Of a DNA stretch of 64,000 bases, positions 8,698 through 16,930 are shown piece by piece (position 1 is the first letter of the stretch; each line of letters begins with the position of its first letter). The notes below the pieces were generated by a model. The model did no database searches. It was not told the DNA's origin and saw only the letters and a list, made by a program, of their open reading frames with translations. The stretch comes from a virus. The DNA is taken from the IMG/VR virus record IMGVR_UViG_3300007539_004938, positions 1-64,000 of that record; one strand, 5' to 3'. The position numbers and the translations under genes are program-made.

Positions 8698-9299
8698 TTT
8701 TCTCCAATCAAAAGGAATCGATTGTATAAAGGCAGTTCTAAAGTGTCATGCTGTTTTATATATCTAAGTTTACTATGTTCATAAAAATCTACTACATTGG
8801 CAAAGCATCTAATGTGTTCAGGCAAGTCATAATAGTTATTGCTTTGTAGAACTATTAAACTAGTCGAAGGCACTTTAGATAACCATTTATCATACTGTTC
8901 TTGACTAATATGTTCTGTGCTTGTATTGATAACAACATCAGGATCAAACTCATATTCATATTCACACATATCAGCAGTAATAGCATTAAACTTGCCTAAC
9001 ATTTCTTGTCTTTTACAAATCATATTTGCAGTTTCTACGCAACTTGAATCAATGTCTACACTGCGAATGTCATTTATTTTCATATTGCTGTTAAATAACA
9101 AACTTGCAAGCACGCCATTCCAGCCGCCATGTATTACTATATTGAGAGGTTTGTCGGGTACATGTTTAGATAACTGGTTTACAAGCCATACTTTGCTTTT
9201 GAGTTGTCCTTTCCAAAAACTTTCAAGTACACCAAAGTGATTTTCACTGTTGCGTATTGCATCCATCCAAAATGCTACATCATCTAAATCTACCAGCAT
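8694..9299 (-). CDS. Class I SAM-dependent methyltransferase-like protein
   Basis: The 201-residue sequence has a Rossmann-like pattern. A first strand and glycine loop (L-N-I-V-I-H-G-G-W-N-G, about residues 52-62) is followed by an acidic second strand (S-V-D-I-D-S), then a motif with I-T-A-D-M, and a fourth strand D-V-V-I-N-T-S-T-E-H. That is the order of SAM-binding motifs I-IV. It is short and carries no recognisable substrate-binding domain. It overlaps the gene before it by 10 bases and the twitch radical SAM gene after it by 4. It could methylate a sugar or small molecule in the same pathway; the substrate is inference. Confidence 0.65.
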   Translation of the reverse strand: MLVDLDDVAFWMDAIRNSENHFGVLESFWKGQLKSKVWLVNQLSKHVPDKPLNIVIHGGWNGVLASLLFNSNMKINDIRSVDIDSSCVETANMICKRQEMLGKFNAITADMCEYEYEFDPDVVINTSTEHISQEQYDKWLSKVPSTSLIVLQSNNYYDLPEHIRCFANVVDFYEHSKLRYIKQHDTLELPLYNRFLLIGEK

Positions 9300-10420
9300 G
9301 TTTTAACCATACTTTTTTGTATCTTGATAAAGTGTTTTAGATTGTGTTTTCTTATTTGTTTAGTCATACTATTCATTTCTGCAACACTATATTTTTGTTG
9401 TGCTTCATTTAATGCATCGATTGCACTAAACAATCGAGTGCTTTCATCTTCTGAATCATAGCTTTCGTTTATTATACACGAAAATGTTTTAAAGCCAAGT
9501 TTTTTTAGGTATTGAAGTGTATTTTTTGGACCTATTACTATAAATGCTTGTTTGCATACTATAGGTTTCCACATTTTTTCACTAAGGAATATATGATAAT
9601 GTTTTTGATGTACAGTATGATAATGAGTTTCAGTAACTATATTAAAAAAACAATCGTTATATATTCCTGGATTATAATCATGAGGTCTACAACCTGCTGA
9701 AAAATCCTCTGTATCGATATTTAAAGGTAGTTTTTTCCATAACTCTGTTTGTTGTGTTTTTAAAATCTGTTTATGTTTGTCTGAATAGTTATGACTATAA
9801 GGAAACAATAGTTGTTCAGGTGTAAGTTTGTTTGTATCTTTTTCATAATGATTATCTAAACAGCTTACCTTACCTATGTTAGGTCGTAACAAGTTTAAGT
9901 GATTTAGATAAGCAACAGTTTGCATACGATGCGCTCGAGGACGATTGTTTAAACAACAATATACATAGTCTTTTGTATAAGGTATATTATCTAATGGCTG
10001 ATCATAATAGTTGTCGTATACTCTATGATACCATTCGGGATAATAAAATACTTGAAATGTTTTTTTAAGTTTTTTTTCACGTAACCAACGATTATATTCA
10101 GCTTCTGCTTGATATAATCCTGTAGCAAAATATATTTTGTTTATACAATCGTATTTTTGTGTGCATTCATAAAGATCTGGAAAATATCTTAGTGCATATC
10201 CTTCTAAAACATCAGAAAACAATACATAAACATCTTTATTGTTTTTTGCTTCTTGTATTTTATCTTCACAGTTGAATATATTTGCAATAGGAACTATAAA
10301 AAAATATTTGCCACTAGGATTAGCTAACCACTCACTATATTTTTTGGTGTGTAAGTTAAACGGTTCAATGTATCTTGTGTGTTTTACATCGCAATAGTTT
10401 ATTTTATTATTTGTTTCCAA
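9290..10420 (-). CDS. Glycosyltransferase-like protein with S-E-K motif
   Basis: The C-terminal half contains N-I-V-T-E-T, then L-S-E-K-M-W-K-P-I, A-F-I-V-I-G-P and L-G-F-K-T-F. The same motif series occurs in the genes at 11312 and 15599. It resembles the nucleotide-sugar-binding half of fucosyltransferase-like GT-B enzymes, in which an S/T-E-K segment precedes a G-A-P loop. The family link is by motif resemblance only. The start is a TTG at 10420; no ATG lies near the N-terminus, and AGGA is 11 bases upstream. It overlaps the epimerase gene by 22 bases. The 376-residue protein has no signal peptide and would act in the cytoplasm. Confidence 0.55.
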   Translation of the reverse strand: METNNKINYCDVKHTRYIEPFNLHTKKYSEWLANPSGKYFFIVPIANIFNCEDKIQEAKNNKDVYVLFSDVLEGYALRYFPDLYECTQKYDCINKIYFATGLYQAEAEYNRWLREKKLKKTFQVFYYPEWYHRVYDNYYDQPLDNIPYTKDYVYCCLNNRPRAHRMQTVAYLNHLNLLRPNIGKVSCLDNHYEKDTNKLTPEQLLFPYSHNYSDKHKQILKTQQTELWKKLPLNIDTEDFSAGCRPHDYNPGIYNDCFFNIVTETHYHTVHQKHYHIFLSEKMWKPIVCKQAFIVIGPKNTLQYLKKLGFKTFSCIINESYDSEDESTRLFSAIDALNEAQQKYSVAEMNSMTKQIRKHNLKHFIKIQKSMVKTCW

Positions 10421-11310
10421 TGGTGAATGGTCCTATCTATTCCTTCTTCATAGGTAATTTTAGGTGCCCATCCTGTAACTTCGGTGATTTTATTGTGGTT
10501 ACTGTTTAGCCACCAAATCTCTCCATGTCGTGGATCTTTTGTATCCCAGTTGATTTGTCCATTCCAATCAAGTTTTTCAGCAATATATTCTGCACAATGT
10601 CTAATTTTGCGGGGATCGTCTGGCCCAATAGTAAATATATTTCCTTTAACTTTATCGCCATTAGTAATAACTGCCATCCATGCATCAAGCAAATCTTCAA
10701 TATAGATAAAGTTTCTATAAGGTTCACTATAACCTAGGTTGCAAGTATCACCTTTAAGCATTTGACTAATAATCTGTTCAGTTACAAAAAAGTCGTTATC
10801 TTTACGACCATACGCATTTGTTTGTCTAAAACTTGCCCAGTTCAACCCGTATGCTCGTTCTGCATACTCTAAGTATTTTTCACAACCATATTTTGCAACT
10901 GCATATGGAGCATTAGGATGAGGAATAGTATTCTCATCAAATGCTACACTATTTACATATGTACCTGTTACTTCTACTTCGTCACTAATAGGTTGCCAAC
11001 CATAGACTTCCATTGTGCTTGCAAACACAAAGTACGGCATAGGATCAACTGCTCTACAGGCTTCAATAAGATTTACTGTTCCTACATAGTTTACTTCGCT
11101 GAAACTTACCTGTTCATAAAAACTTTTTTGCACTTCGGTTCTTGCAGCCAAGTGAACAACAATATCAGGTTTGATTTCTTTAACTTCTTGTTGTACACCT
11201 GTGTGATGTGTTAAATCACTTTTCAGTTCAAATACTTCACCTATTGTTTTAAGTCTTGGTAGTAAATGTTGTCCGATAAATCCGCTCGATCCTGTCAATA
11301 ATATTCTCAT
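10399..11310 (-). CDS. NAD(P)-dependent nucleotide-sugar epimerase/dehydratase
   Basis: This is an extended short-chain dehydrogenase/reductase. The N-terminal dinucleotide motif is L-L-T-G-S-S-G-F-I-G, followed by H-L-A-A-R-T and the catalytic Y-x-x-x-K in Y-A-V-A-K-Y. An S-T-M-E-V-Y-G strand supplies the usual Ser/Thr. The N-A-Y-G-R and G-D-P-R-type segments downstream are typical of GDP-mannose 4,6-dehydratase and UDP-glucose epimerase relatives. Its 303 residues match the family. One base separates it from the upstream gene. It would produce an activated sugar for the glycosyltransferases around it. The precise reaction cannot be assigned. Confidence 0.85.
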   Translation of the reverse strand: MRILLTGSSGFIGQHLLPRLKTIGEVFELKSDLTHHTGVQQEVKEIKPDIVVHLAARTEVQKSFYEQVSFSEVNYVGTVNLIEACRAVDPMPYFVFASTMEVYGWQPISDEVEVTGTYVNSVAFDENTIPHPNAPYAVAKYGCEKYLEYAERAYGLNWASFRQTNAYGRKDNDFFVTEQIISQMLKGDTCNLGYSEPYRNFIYIEDLLDAWMAVITNGDKVKGNIFTIGPDDPRKIRHCAEYIAEKLDWNGQINWDTKDPRHGEIWWLNSNHNKITEVTGWAPKITYEEGIDRTIHHWKQIIK

Positions 11311-11311
11311 G

Positions 11312-12373
11312 TTAACTTTTTAAAAACTCCATTAGTGGTTCATAACTATTTACACATTCCAAATAAGTTTGCAACTGTTTGTGAACATCTGTATTATTTT
11401 TACAAAAACTTTCAAAGCCTTCTGGAACAAACCGTTTAGTTTTTAAATGGTCTAAATAAACTTCAAAGTTATACTCAGCAATATCTTTAGTAACATTATA
11501 TAATTCGTGTTTATCTATCAAACAAAGATCACGTACTTGTTTTATAAACATATCACATCTTTTTTCATCGTGTATTTCTTTATCAAACTTATAATCAATA
11601 ATATTATCAAAAAGTTTAAATCCTATATTGTTTAAATACATATTAGAATATGGTGCTCCCCATATTAAAAAAGGCCGTTGATGGTATATTGCTTTATAAG
11701 TTTTTTCAGTTATAAACAAACAGTCTAAATTGCTTTCACTGATAACACTGAAAACACTATTAGCAAACTCATTAGGCGGTACAAATATATCACACATTCC
11801 GTTACTTTGATGAAACTTTTTGTCAAAATTAAGATTTTTTGGCTCCCAATATTTAAAATCCCATAAAGATTGGTAATCTTCATAATCAAACTCATGCCAA
11901 CTTATATAACCATAGTCAAATAAACCTTCACCATACAACTTGTCTATAAACATACTCCTCCACCAATGAGGTCTGCCGTTTAGGCTTACAAAATGTTTAT
12001 CAAGTTTTGTTGGATCAGGTTTGATAGGATATACACCATGCTTGTTTCTAAATGCAAGTCTATGTGCAAAATAATTCTCCCAATGTTTTATATCAAAATC
12101 AATGTGTTTATATCTAAAGTTTAAACGTTTATCAGTACATGCTCCATAGTAAGATGTAACTTTTATATTTTTTAGTTTTGCATACTCTAATGTTTTGTAA
12201 ACTGCCGACGAAGAGCCTCCTAAAAGAACAGGTTCCCATTCTTCAGGAGCAATAATAATAATTTCTTTTGTTTGTGGATTATCAATACATTTCATTACTT
12301 GTTCAGGTGTATTAGGTCCCCAAGCATAAAAAACATGTGTTCCATTATTTTGATGGTATTTTAACTCATACAT
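11312..12373 (-). CDS. Glycosyltransferase-like protein with S-E-K motif
   Basis: The C-terminal half has V-I-S-E-S-N-L, I-T-E-K-T-Y-K-A-I, R-P-F-L-I-W-G-A-P and I-G-F-K-L-F, the series shared with the genes at 9290 and 15599. A central L-N-G-R-P-H-W-W-R also matches N-N-R-P-R-A-H-R in the first of these. I chose the ATG at 12373 (353 residues). A longer frame to 12454 would add residues lying wholly antisense to the diverging aminotransferase gene, so it is unlikely. The start has no clear Shine-Dalgarno sequence and lies only 10 bases from the divergent start at 12384. The function as a glycosyltransferase is inferred from motif and context. Confidence 0.55.
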   Translation of the reverse strand: MYELKYHQNNGTHVFYAWGPNTPEQVMKCIDNPQTKEIIIIAPEEWEPVLLGGSSSAVYKTLEYAKLKNIKVTSYYGACTDKRLNFRYKHIDFDIKHWENYFAHRLAFRNKHGVYPIKPDPTKLDKHFVSLNGRPHWWRSMFIDKLYGEGLFDYGYISWHEFDYEDYQSLWDFKYWEPKNLNFDKKFHQSNGMCDIFVPPNEFANSVFSVISESNLDCLFITEKTYKAIYHQRPFLIWGAPYSNMYLNNIGFKLFDNIIDYKFDKEIHDEKRCDMFIKQVRDLCLIDKHELYNVTKDIAEYNFEVYLDHLKTKRFVPEGFESFCKNNTDVHKQLQTYLECVNSYEPLMEFLKS

Positions 12374-12383
12374 AAATATACTT

Positions 12384-12986
12384 ATGTTTGAAATAGTTAA
12401 TGAGTTTGAAAATGCGATTGCAGACTTTTTTGGAGCGCCGTGTGCAGTAAGCACAGACTGTTGTACTCATGCTATAGAGTTATGTTTACGGTATAAAAAA
12501 ATCAAAAAAACCACTGTTCCAAACCATACATACCTAAGTATTCCTTTAACTCTTAAAAAACTAGATATAAGTTTTAGTTTTAACAGAGAGCAATGGACTG
12601 AGTATTATAAACTATCAAACACTAATATTATTGATGCTGCTACACTTTGGAGGCAAAATAGTTATATTCCTGGCACACTTATGTGTATAAGTTTTCAATA
12701 CAAAAAACATTTAAGTTTAGGTAGAGCAGGCATGATATTATGCGATAATGTAGTAGATTGTGCGAACTTATTAAAAATGGGATATGACGGTAGACACAGA
12801 AATGCTCCTTGGCCTGAACAAAAAATAACTAGTATGGGATACCATTACTACTTAACTCCAGAAACTGCACAACTTGGGTTAGACAAACTGCCAGATGCTA
12901 TACAACGTACTCCAAAAATTTGGTCTTGGAAAGATTATCCTGATATATCAAATAACTATATCTTCAAGGATATACCTGTTTCTTGA
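12384..12986 (+). CDS. Short DegT/DnrJ/EryC1-type aminotransferase
   Basis: The start F-E-N-A-I-A-D-F-F-G-A, with V-S-T-D-C-C-T-H-A-I-E, is the classic N-terminal pattern of sugar aminotransferases of the DegT family. D84 (I-I-D-A-A) matches the Asp that pairs with the pyridine nitrogen of PLP. S-F-Q-Y-K107-K108-H with G-R-A-G-M-I matches the Schiff-base lysine region. The protein has only 200 residues against about 370-400 usually, and lacks most of the C-terminal domain. The frame is clean and the stop overlaps the convergent SGNH gene by 39 bases, so it may be a minimal enzyme, not a broken one. It would aminate a keto sugar or cyclitol. Confidence 0.72.
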   Translation: MFEIVNEFENAIADFFGAPCAVSTDCCTHAIELCLRYKKIKKTTVPNHTYLSIPLTLKKLDISFSFNREQWTEYYKLSNTNIIDAATLWRQNSYIPGTLMCISFQYKKHLSLGRAGMILCDNVVDCANLLKMGYDGRHRNAPWPEQKITSMGYHYYLTPETAQLGLDKLPDAIQRTPKIWSWKDYPDISNNYIFKDIPVS

Positions 12987-13757
12987 ATATTTTTTTAAAT
13001 CTTTGAAGTCAGATCTCAAATACAAGTTGTTATGTATATAATTATAAACTGGGTCAAGATTTGTTACTATATCATTTTCTATAACAAAATCTTCAATCAT
13101 GTTTGAAAATAAAGTAAATCTGTCAAGTGTTTTTTCTCTTATTTTCCATCCCAGTGACGGATAAATCCAATCTTTGACTTTTTGCATATGGCCTTTTATA
13201 TCAGGATGACTATCTTGTAATTTTCCAAACGGTAAGTTAGTTTCAAACATATGCCAACTGATTTCTGGAAGTTCTTTTTCATAAAAATGCTTTAACATGT
13301 CCCATTGTTCAGAATGATCAAAAAATATAGCTGCCTCATTTGTATAAGGTGTAAAGCTGTGTCCTTGCCATATAATATTATCTTTATACAGTTTATTTAC
13401 ATATATAATTGACGTCATATTTTTAACTAAATCGTTTTGCATACTCCAATGATTTGTTAGCCATGTTCTATTATTGTAAGGACTACCTGTGTTAAAAACA
13501 CTTCCATGAGCTTTCCACATTCCATTGTCAAATCTATCCTCACGACTAAAACTACTCCACAATATCATTATTTTATCGTCTGGTGTAAACTTGTGTTTTA
13601 TATCAGCTTCGAGTATTCTGTGTTGTATTCCTACATTACCTAAGCCTGCTAAACCAAAATTGTAAAGTTCTAACTCTTTATCATATGCAATAATGTTTGC
13701 CCATGTTGGCCACATGTAACTTGTAAAACTACAACCAAAAGTGAATAATCTACTCAT
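12948..13757 (-). CDS. SGNH/GDSL-like hydrolase
   Basis: The N-terminal F-T-F-G-C-S10-F-T is the block I motif of SGNH hydrolases in a form common in phages. A downstream D-S-H-P-D-I-K-G-H segment supplies the D-x-x-H of block V. Its 269 residues fit. Such enzymes add or remove acyl groups on sugars. A perfect TATAAATA late promoter lies 25 bases upstream of the ATG, inside the diverging amidinotransferase gene, with AAGGA six bases before the start, so expression is probably late. It converges on the aminotransferase gene. It is one of three SGNH genes here, all on minus and alternating with plus-strand genes. Confidence 0.7.
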   Translation of the reverse strand: MSRLFTFGCSFTSYMWPTWANIIAYDKELELYNFGLAGLGNVGIQHRILEADIKHKFTPDDKIMILWSSFSREDRFDNGMWKAHGSVFNTGSPYNNRTWLTNHWSMQNDLVKNMTSIIYVNKLYKDNIIWQGHSFTPYTNEAAIFFDHSEQWDMLKHFYEKELPEISWHMFETNLPFGKLQDSHPDIKGHMQKVKDWIYPSLGWKIREKTLDRFTLFSNMIEDFVIENDIVTNLDPVYNYIHNNLYLRSDFKDLKKYSRNRYILEDIVI

Positions 13758-13777
13758 ATAATGTCCTTAAATATAGT

Positions 13778-14785
13778 ATGAATATTTATAGCTCAAATGA
13801 ATGGGATCCATTAAAGAAGGTTTTAGTTGGCGTTGCAGACTACTGCCGTATTCCTGAAATGGACAAAAGTCTACGTTGTATAAACTATGCAGATAGACAG
13901 GATGTAAGTGATGTAAAGGCTGGTCTATATCCTGATCAAGTTGTTGAAGAAAGCAACGAAGATTTAGATAAGTTTGTTGCTTTTCTCGAAGGCGAAGGCG
14001 TTGAAGTTGTTAGACCTAAACGTACACCTGATGTTGAATACTACAACTATTGTCCTCGTGATACTGTATTTGTTCATAAAAAAGGATTTCTTGCAACGCC
14101 GATGAGTTTGCGAGCAAGAAGGAGAGAGTTTCATCATATGCTACCCCACATTGGAGGCGTAGAACTAAGCCCTCAATATAATAATGACGACCTCTACGAT
14201 GAAACTTGTGTTGGCGATCCTGATCGACTAGCACTTACTGAAGTAGCGCCTTGCTTTGATGCTGCTAATGCTATTCGTGCAAATGATGACATTTTGTATC
14301 TAGTAAGTAATAGCGGAAACAAAGCAGGTGCTGCCTATTTAGATCAATGGCTCAATAAGCCTAGATATGATTTTCAAGAATGGGGTGATAAAAAAGTACA
14401 TACACTTGAAAATGTTTACAGTTATATGCACATTGATAGCACTATTGCATTTTTACGTGAAGGACTATTACTAGCTAATCCAAGTAGAATTAAAAGTAAA
14501 GATGTTTTGCCTGGTCCGTTCAAGGATTGGGATATTATTTGGGCGCCGGATCCTGTTGATGCAGGACATTATCCAGGGCTATGCAACAGTAGTATTTGGA
14601 CTTGGAATGTAAACTTGTTTAGTGTTAATCCTAATCTAGTTGTATTAGAAGAACATCAAGATCCTACACGTAAAGCACTAGAAGCACACGGTATTGAGTG
14701 TGCTATGTTGCCATTGCGTCACGCACGTACATTAGGCGGTTGTTTCCATTGCTGCACACTAGATCTTATGCGTGAAATCGGGTAA
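13778..14785 (+). CDS. Glycine-amidinotransferase-like enzyme
   Basis: The protein matches the arginine:glycine / inosamine-phosphate amidinotransferase branch of the guanidino-group-modifying superfamily along its length. It opens with S-N-E-W-D-P-L-K-K-V-L-V-G. The catalytic triad is visible: D161 in P-C-F-D-A-A-N-A-I-R, H218 in M-H-I-D-S-T, and C325 in G-G-C-F-H-C-C-T-L-D. Length is 335 residues, close to StrB1 of streptomycin synthesis (about 350). The family moves an amidino group from arginine to an amine through a Cys-amidino intermediate. It lies near a DegT aminotransferase and sugar enzymes, so an aminated sugar or cyclitol is a plausible acceptor; that is inference. No clear Shine-Dalgarno precedes the ATG. 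Confidence 0.85.
   Translation: MNIYSSNEWDPLKKVLVGVADYCRIPEMDKSLRCINYADRQDVSDVKAGLYPDQVVEESNEDLDKFVAFLEGEGVEVVRPKRTPDVEYYNYCPRDTVFVHKKGFLATPMSLRARRREFHHMLPHIGGVELSPQYNNDDLYDETCVGDPDRLALTEVAPCFDAANAIRANDDILYLVSNSGNKAGAAYLDQWLNKPRYDFQEWGDKKVHTLENVYSYMHIDSTIAFLREGLLLANPSRIKSKDVLPGPFKDWDIIWAPDPVDAGHYPGLCNSSIWTWNVNLFSVNPNLVVLEEHQDPTRKALEAHGIECAMLPLRHARTLGGCFHCCTLDLMREIG
13783..13790 (-). promoter_or_regulatory. T4-type late promoter TATAAATA
   Basis: A perfect TATAAATA on minus, 25 bases upstream of the SGNH gene ATG at 13757, with AAGGA six bases before that ATG. It lies inside the first codons of the diverging amidinotransferase gene. It places an accessory enzyme under late control. Confidence 0.75.
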
Positions 14786-15547
14786 CGAAAGCAAGCCTTT
14801 TAACTTTTCTACAGTTTCTTGATGCCATTCTTTTCCGTCATGCATCATGTCTCTTGCTTTCATAGATCCATTTTTACATCTAATAACCCATAATCTATAT
14901 GGACTATTTAATATACGTTCATGATCCATTTCCCATGAAAAATTTAAAACAGGAACATTCATGCTTTTCCACAATAAGTTAAAATGATCAAACCATAATC
15001 TATTAGCAAAATGTAGCTCACCGTAGTCCATGATATATCTTTTTCTATACCAAGTTCCGTCTATATCTCTCGATTCTGCACGATCAGTGAACCGATAATC
15101 ATTGTTATTGTGATAGATAAAACTTTTGCGTGTATGTGCTGGCCATTGTACTATAACAATTTTAGGAATAGGAAAGTTATTTTTAATCCATTGTGATGCT
15201 TGATAGCACTGAATATCACAACCGGTACCTTGATTTGCTGCATTATACACATCGGTTTCTAAATATTTTGATATTTTCCAAGACCAAGTTTGATCGTGGT
15301 GTAATCCTACACCTTCGGTATAACTACATCCAAATGTTAAAACAAAATCATGAGACAAATCGGCAACCGATTTTGTTCTGTGTCCATATTCGTTAAATTT
15401 ATATTCAATATTTACACCAGCCCATTCCCAACTAGGATTTCGTTTACATTCTCTGTAATAATCGTCTTGTTCTCGTTGAGACATAAACTTCATAGTTTTG
15501 TTTATTCTTTCTGGATTAATAAGTAAACCGTTATCGTGTAACTCCAT
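14759..15547 (-). CDS. SGNH/GDSL-like hydrolase
   Basis: The block I motif T-F-G-C-S75-Y-T-E-G comes after an N-terminal segment of about 65 residues. The C-terminal D-M-M-H-D-G-K-E-W-H carries the D-x-x-H pair of block V. The strand V-I-V-Q-W-P before the middle fits the fold. The ATG at 15547 has AGGAAC six bases upstream. It is convergent with the amidinotransferase gene (27-base overlap) and divergent from the TTG-started gene at 15599. It is related to the SGNH genes at 12948 and 16907 in motif but differs in its N-terminal extension, so it may have a different acyl substrate. Confidence 0.7.
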   Translation of the reverse strand: MELHDNGLLINPERINKTMKFMSQREQDDYYRECKRNPSWEWAGVNIEYKFNEYGHRTKSVADLSHDFVLTFGCSYTEGVGLHHDQTWSWKISKYLETDVYNAANQGTGCDIQCYQASQWIKNNFPIPKIVIVQWPAHTRKSFIYHNNNDYRFTDRAESRDIDGTWYRKRYIMDYGELHFANRLWFDHFNLLWKSMNVPVLNFSWEMDHERILNSPYRLWVIRCKNGSMKARDMMHDGKEWHQETVEKLKGLLSLPDFTHKI

Positions 15548-15557
15548 TTGATGTTCC

Positions 15558-15565
15558 TATAAATA
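15558..15565 (+). promoter_or_regulatory. T4-type late promoter TATAAATA
   Basis: A perfect TATAAATA on plus, 33 bases upstream of the TTG start at 15599, in the gap between two divergent genes. AAAGGA follows ten bases before the start. It would drive the S-E-K glycosyltransferase-like gene late in infection. Confidence 0.75.
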
Positions 15566-15598
15566 TCTAATATATTTAATGTTAAAGGACTTTATATT

Positions 15599-16930
15599 TT
15601 GACAAACTGGTTTATGGGCATCTATTTTAGACCAAAAAATAATCTTTTACCCGAACTTATATCAGAAACAGGCACAAGAAGACCTATGACAGATATCAGT
15701 ACCATAGATCAACTTGTTGATTTAATCAGAGAATCTAATATTACTGATTCTACTCATCCTATTGCAGTGTTTAATGGCACTCATACTATAGATCATTTAG
15801 ATAGTTTATTGATTTCAGAACAACACAAAAAGATTTTGCAAGAAAAAACAATCGGATTTTATTTTTATGAACCTTTGACACATTACAAATATAATCCTAA
15901 TGGACATAAACAACCACACATTTTAAAAATAGATAACGCACCCGAAGAACTTAAAGACATTAGAGCATATGAACTAGATAGTCTAAACGAATGGGCAACT
16001 AAACACAATTTTAACAACGTAAATGTTTATTGTACAGATTACAAATGTTGGGAGTATTATCAACCTAAATATCCTAATATAAAACTACTATCTATGGACT
16101 TATTTGTAGAATGGTGGACATGTCATGTTAAGTTAAGAGATAGAAAAAACTTTATACAAAATCGAGAAGAAATGCCTCCGGAGTTTTTTCCTGAAAAAAT
16201 AGTAAAAAAGTTTTGGAGTGGAGCATGGAGATATGATCCAAGCAGACATTTTATCACAGCATTTTTAGCAGGCAAAAATATGCTAGATACAAATCATGTT
16301 AGTTTTTATTATGGCATGTCAAACGAGGATATGAAAAGAAGAATGTGGTTTCCTTGGAAAGAGTTTGAGTTACGACATCCTGCACTGTCTAATATTTTAC
16401 TCGAAGGTAATACAATTTTACAAGAAAAAGTTCCTTTAAGTTTTGCAGTTAACAATCCTGCTAAAAAAGGAGCAAATGATAGTATTGAGCCTGAGGATAG
16501 TGGCTTAAACGCAAGAACTACGCACGATCCAACAGATACCTATTTTGAAAGTTTTTGTGCTATTGTTCAAGAAAGCAGAGTTACACAACCGTGGCCTAAC
16601 ATTAGCGAAAAAACTCTAAACGCAATAAAAAGTTATAGACCGTTTTTACTTTGTGGAGCACCTGGTGTTTTACAAATGCTAAAAGACATGGGCTTTAAAA
16701 CATTTGACAAATACTGGCCAGAAGATTATGACGATATAATATCAAATAAAGATAGACTTGCACGTATTTGCGAAATAATAGAATACATTGATAGTTTTAC
16801 AATAGAAGAAATGAAACTAATGTATCAAGACATGGAAGAGATCCTTATACACAATCATAACAACATAAAGTCAATACCAAACTTTTATGTTAAAATAAAT
16901 GAACAACTAGGTGAAATAATCATTGAATAG
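15599..16930 (+). CDS. Glycosyltransferase-like protein with S-E-K motif
   Basis: This 443-residue protein has the C-terminal series I-V-Q-E-S, I-S-E-K-T-L-N-A-I, R-P-F-L-L-C-G-A-P and M-G-F-K-T-F found in the genes at 9290 and 11312, with a longer and different N-terminal half. The start is TTG at 15599, preceded by AAAGGA ten bases upstream; an ATG at 15614 is an alternative but lacks that spacing. A perfect TATAAATA late promoter at 15558-15565 points to late expression. The stop overlaps the convergent SGNH gene by 24 bases. I call it glycosyltransferase-like from the motif and neighbours; biochemical activity is not shown by the sequence. Confidence 0.55.
   Translation: MTNWFMGIYFRPKNNLLPELISETGTRRPMTDISTIDQLVDLIRESNITDSTHPIAVFNGTHTIDHLDSLLISEQHKKILQEKTIGFYFYEPLTHYKYNPNGHKQPHILKIDNAPEELKDIRAYELDSLNEWATKHNFNNVNVYCTDYKCWEYYQPKYPNIKLLSMDLFVEWWTCHVKLRDRKNFIQNREEMPPEFFPEKIVKKFWSGAWRYDPSRHFITAFLAGKNMLDTNHVSFYYGMSNEDMKRRMWFPWKEFELRHPALSNILLEGNTILQEKVPLSFAVNNPAKKGANDSIEPEDSGLNARTTHDPTDTYFESFCAIVQESRVTQPWPNISEKTLNAIKSYRPFLLCGAPGVLQMLKDMGFKTFDKYWPEDYDDIISNKDRLARICEIIEYIDSFTIEEMKLMYQDMEEILIHNHNNIKSIPNFYVKINEQLGEIIIE

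Noticed and set aside
12371-12378. CATAAATA on plus before the aminotransferase gene
   Set aside because: It lies five bases from the ATG at 12384, differs from the consensus, and overlaps the diverging start codon; probably chance in AT-rich DNA.
12374-12454. N-terminal extension of the gene 11312-12373 to 12454
   Set aside because: The extra residues lie antisense to a well-supported aminotransferase and have no matching motif.
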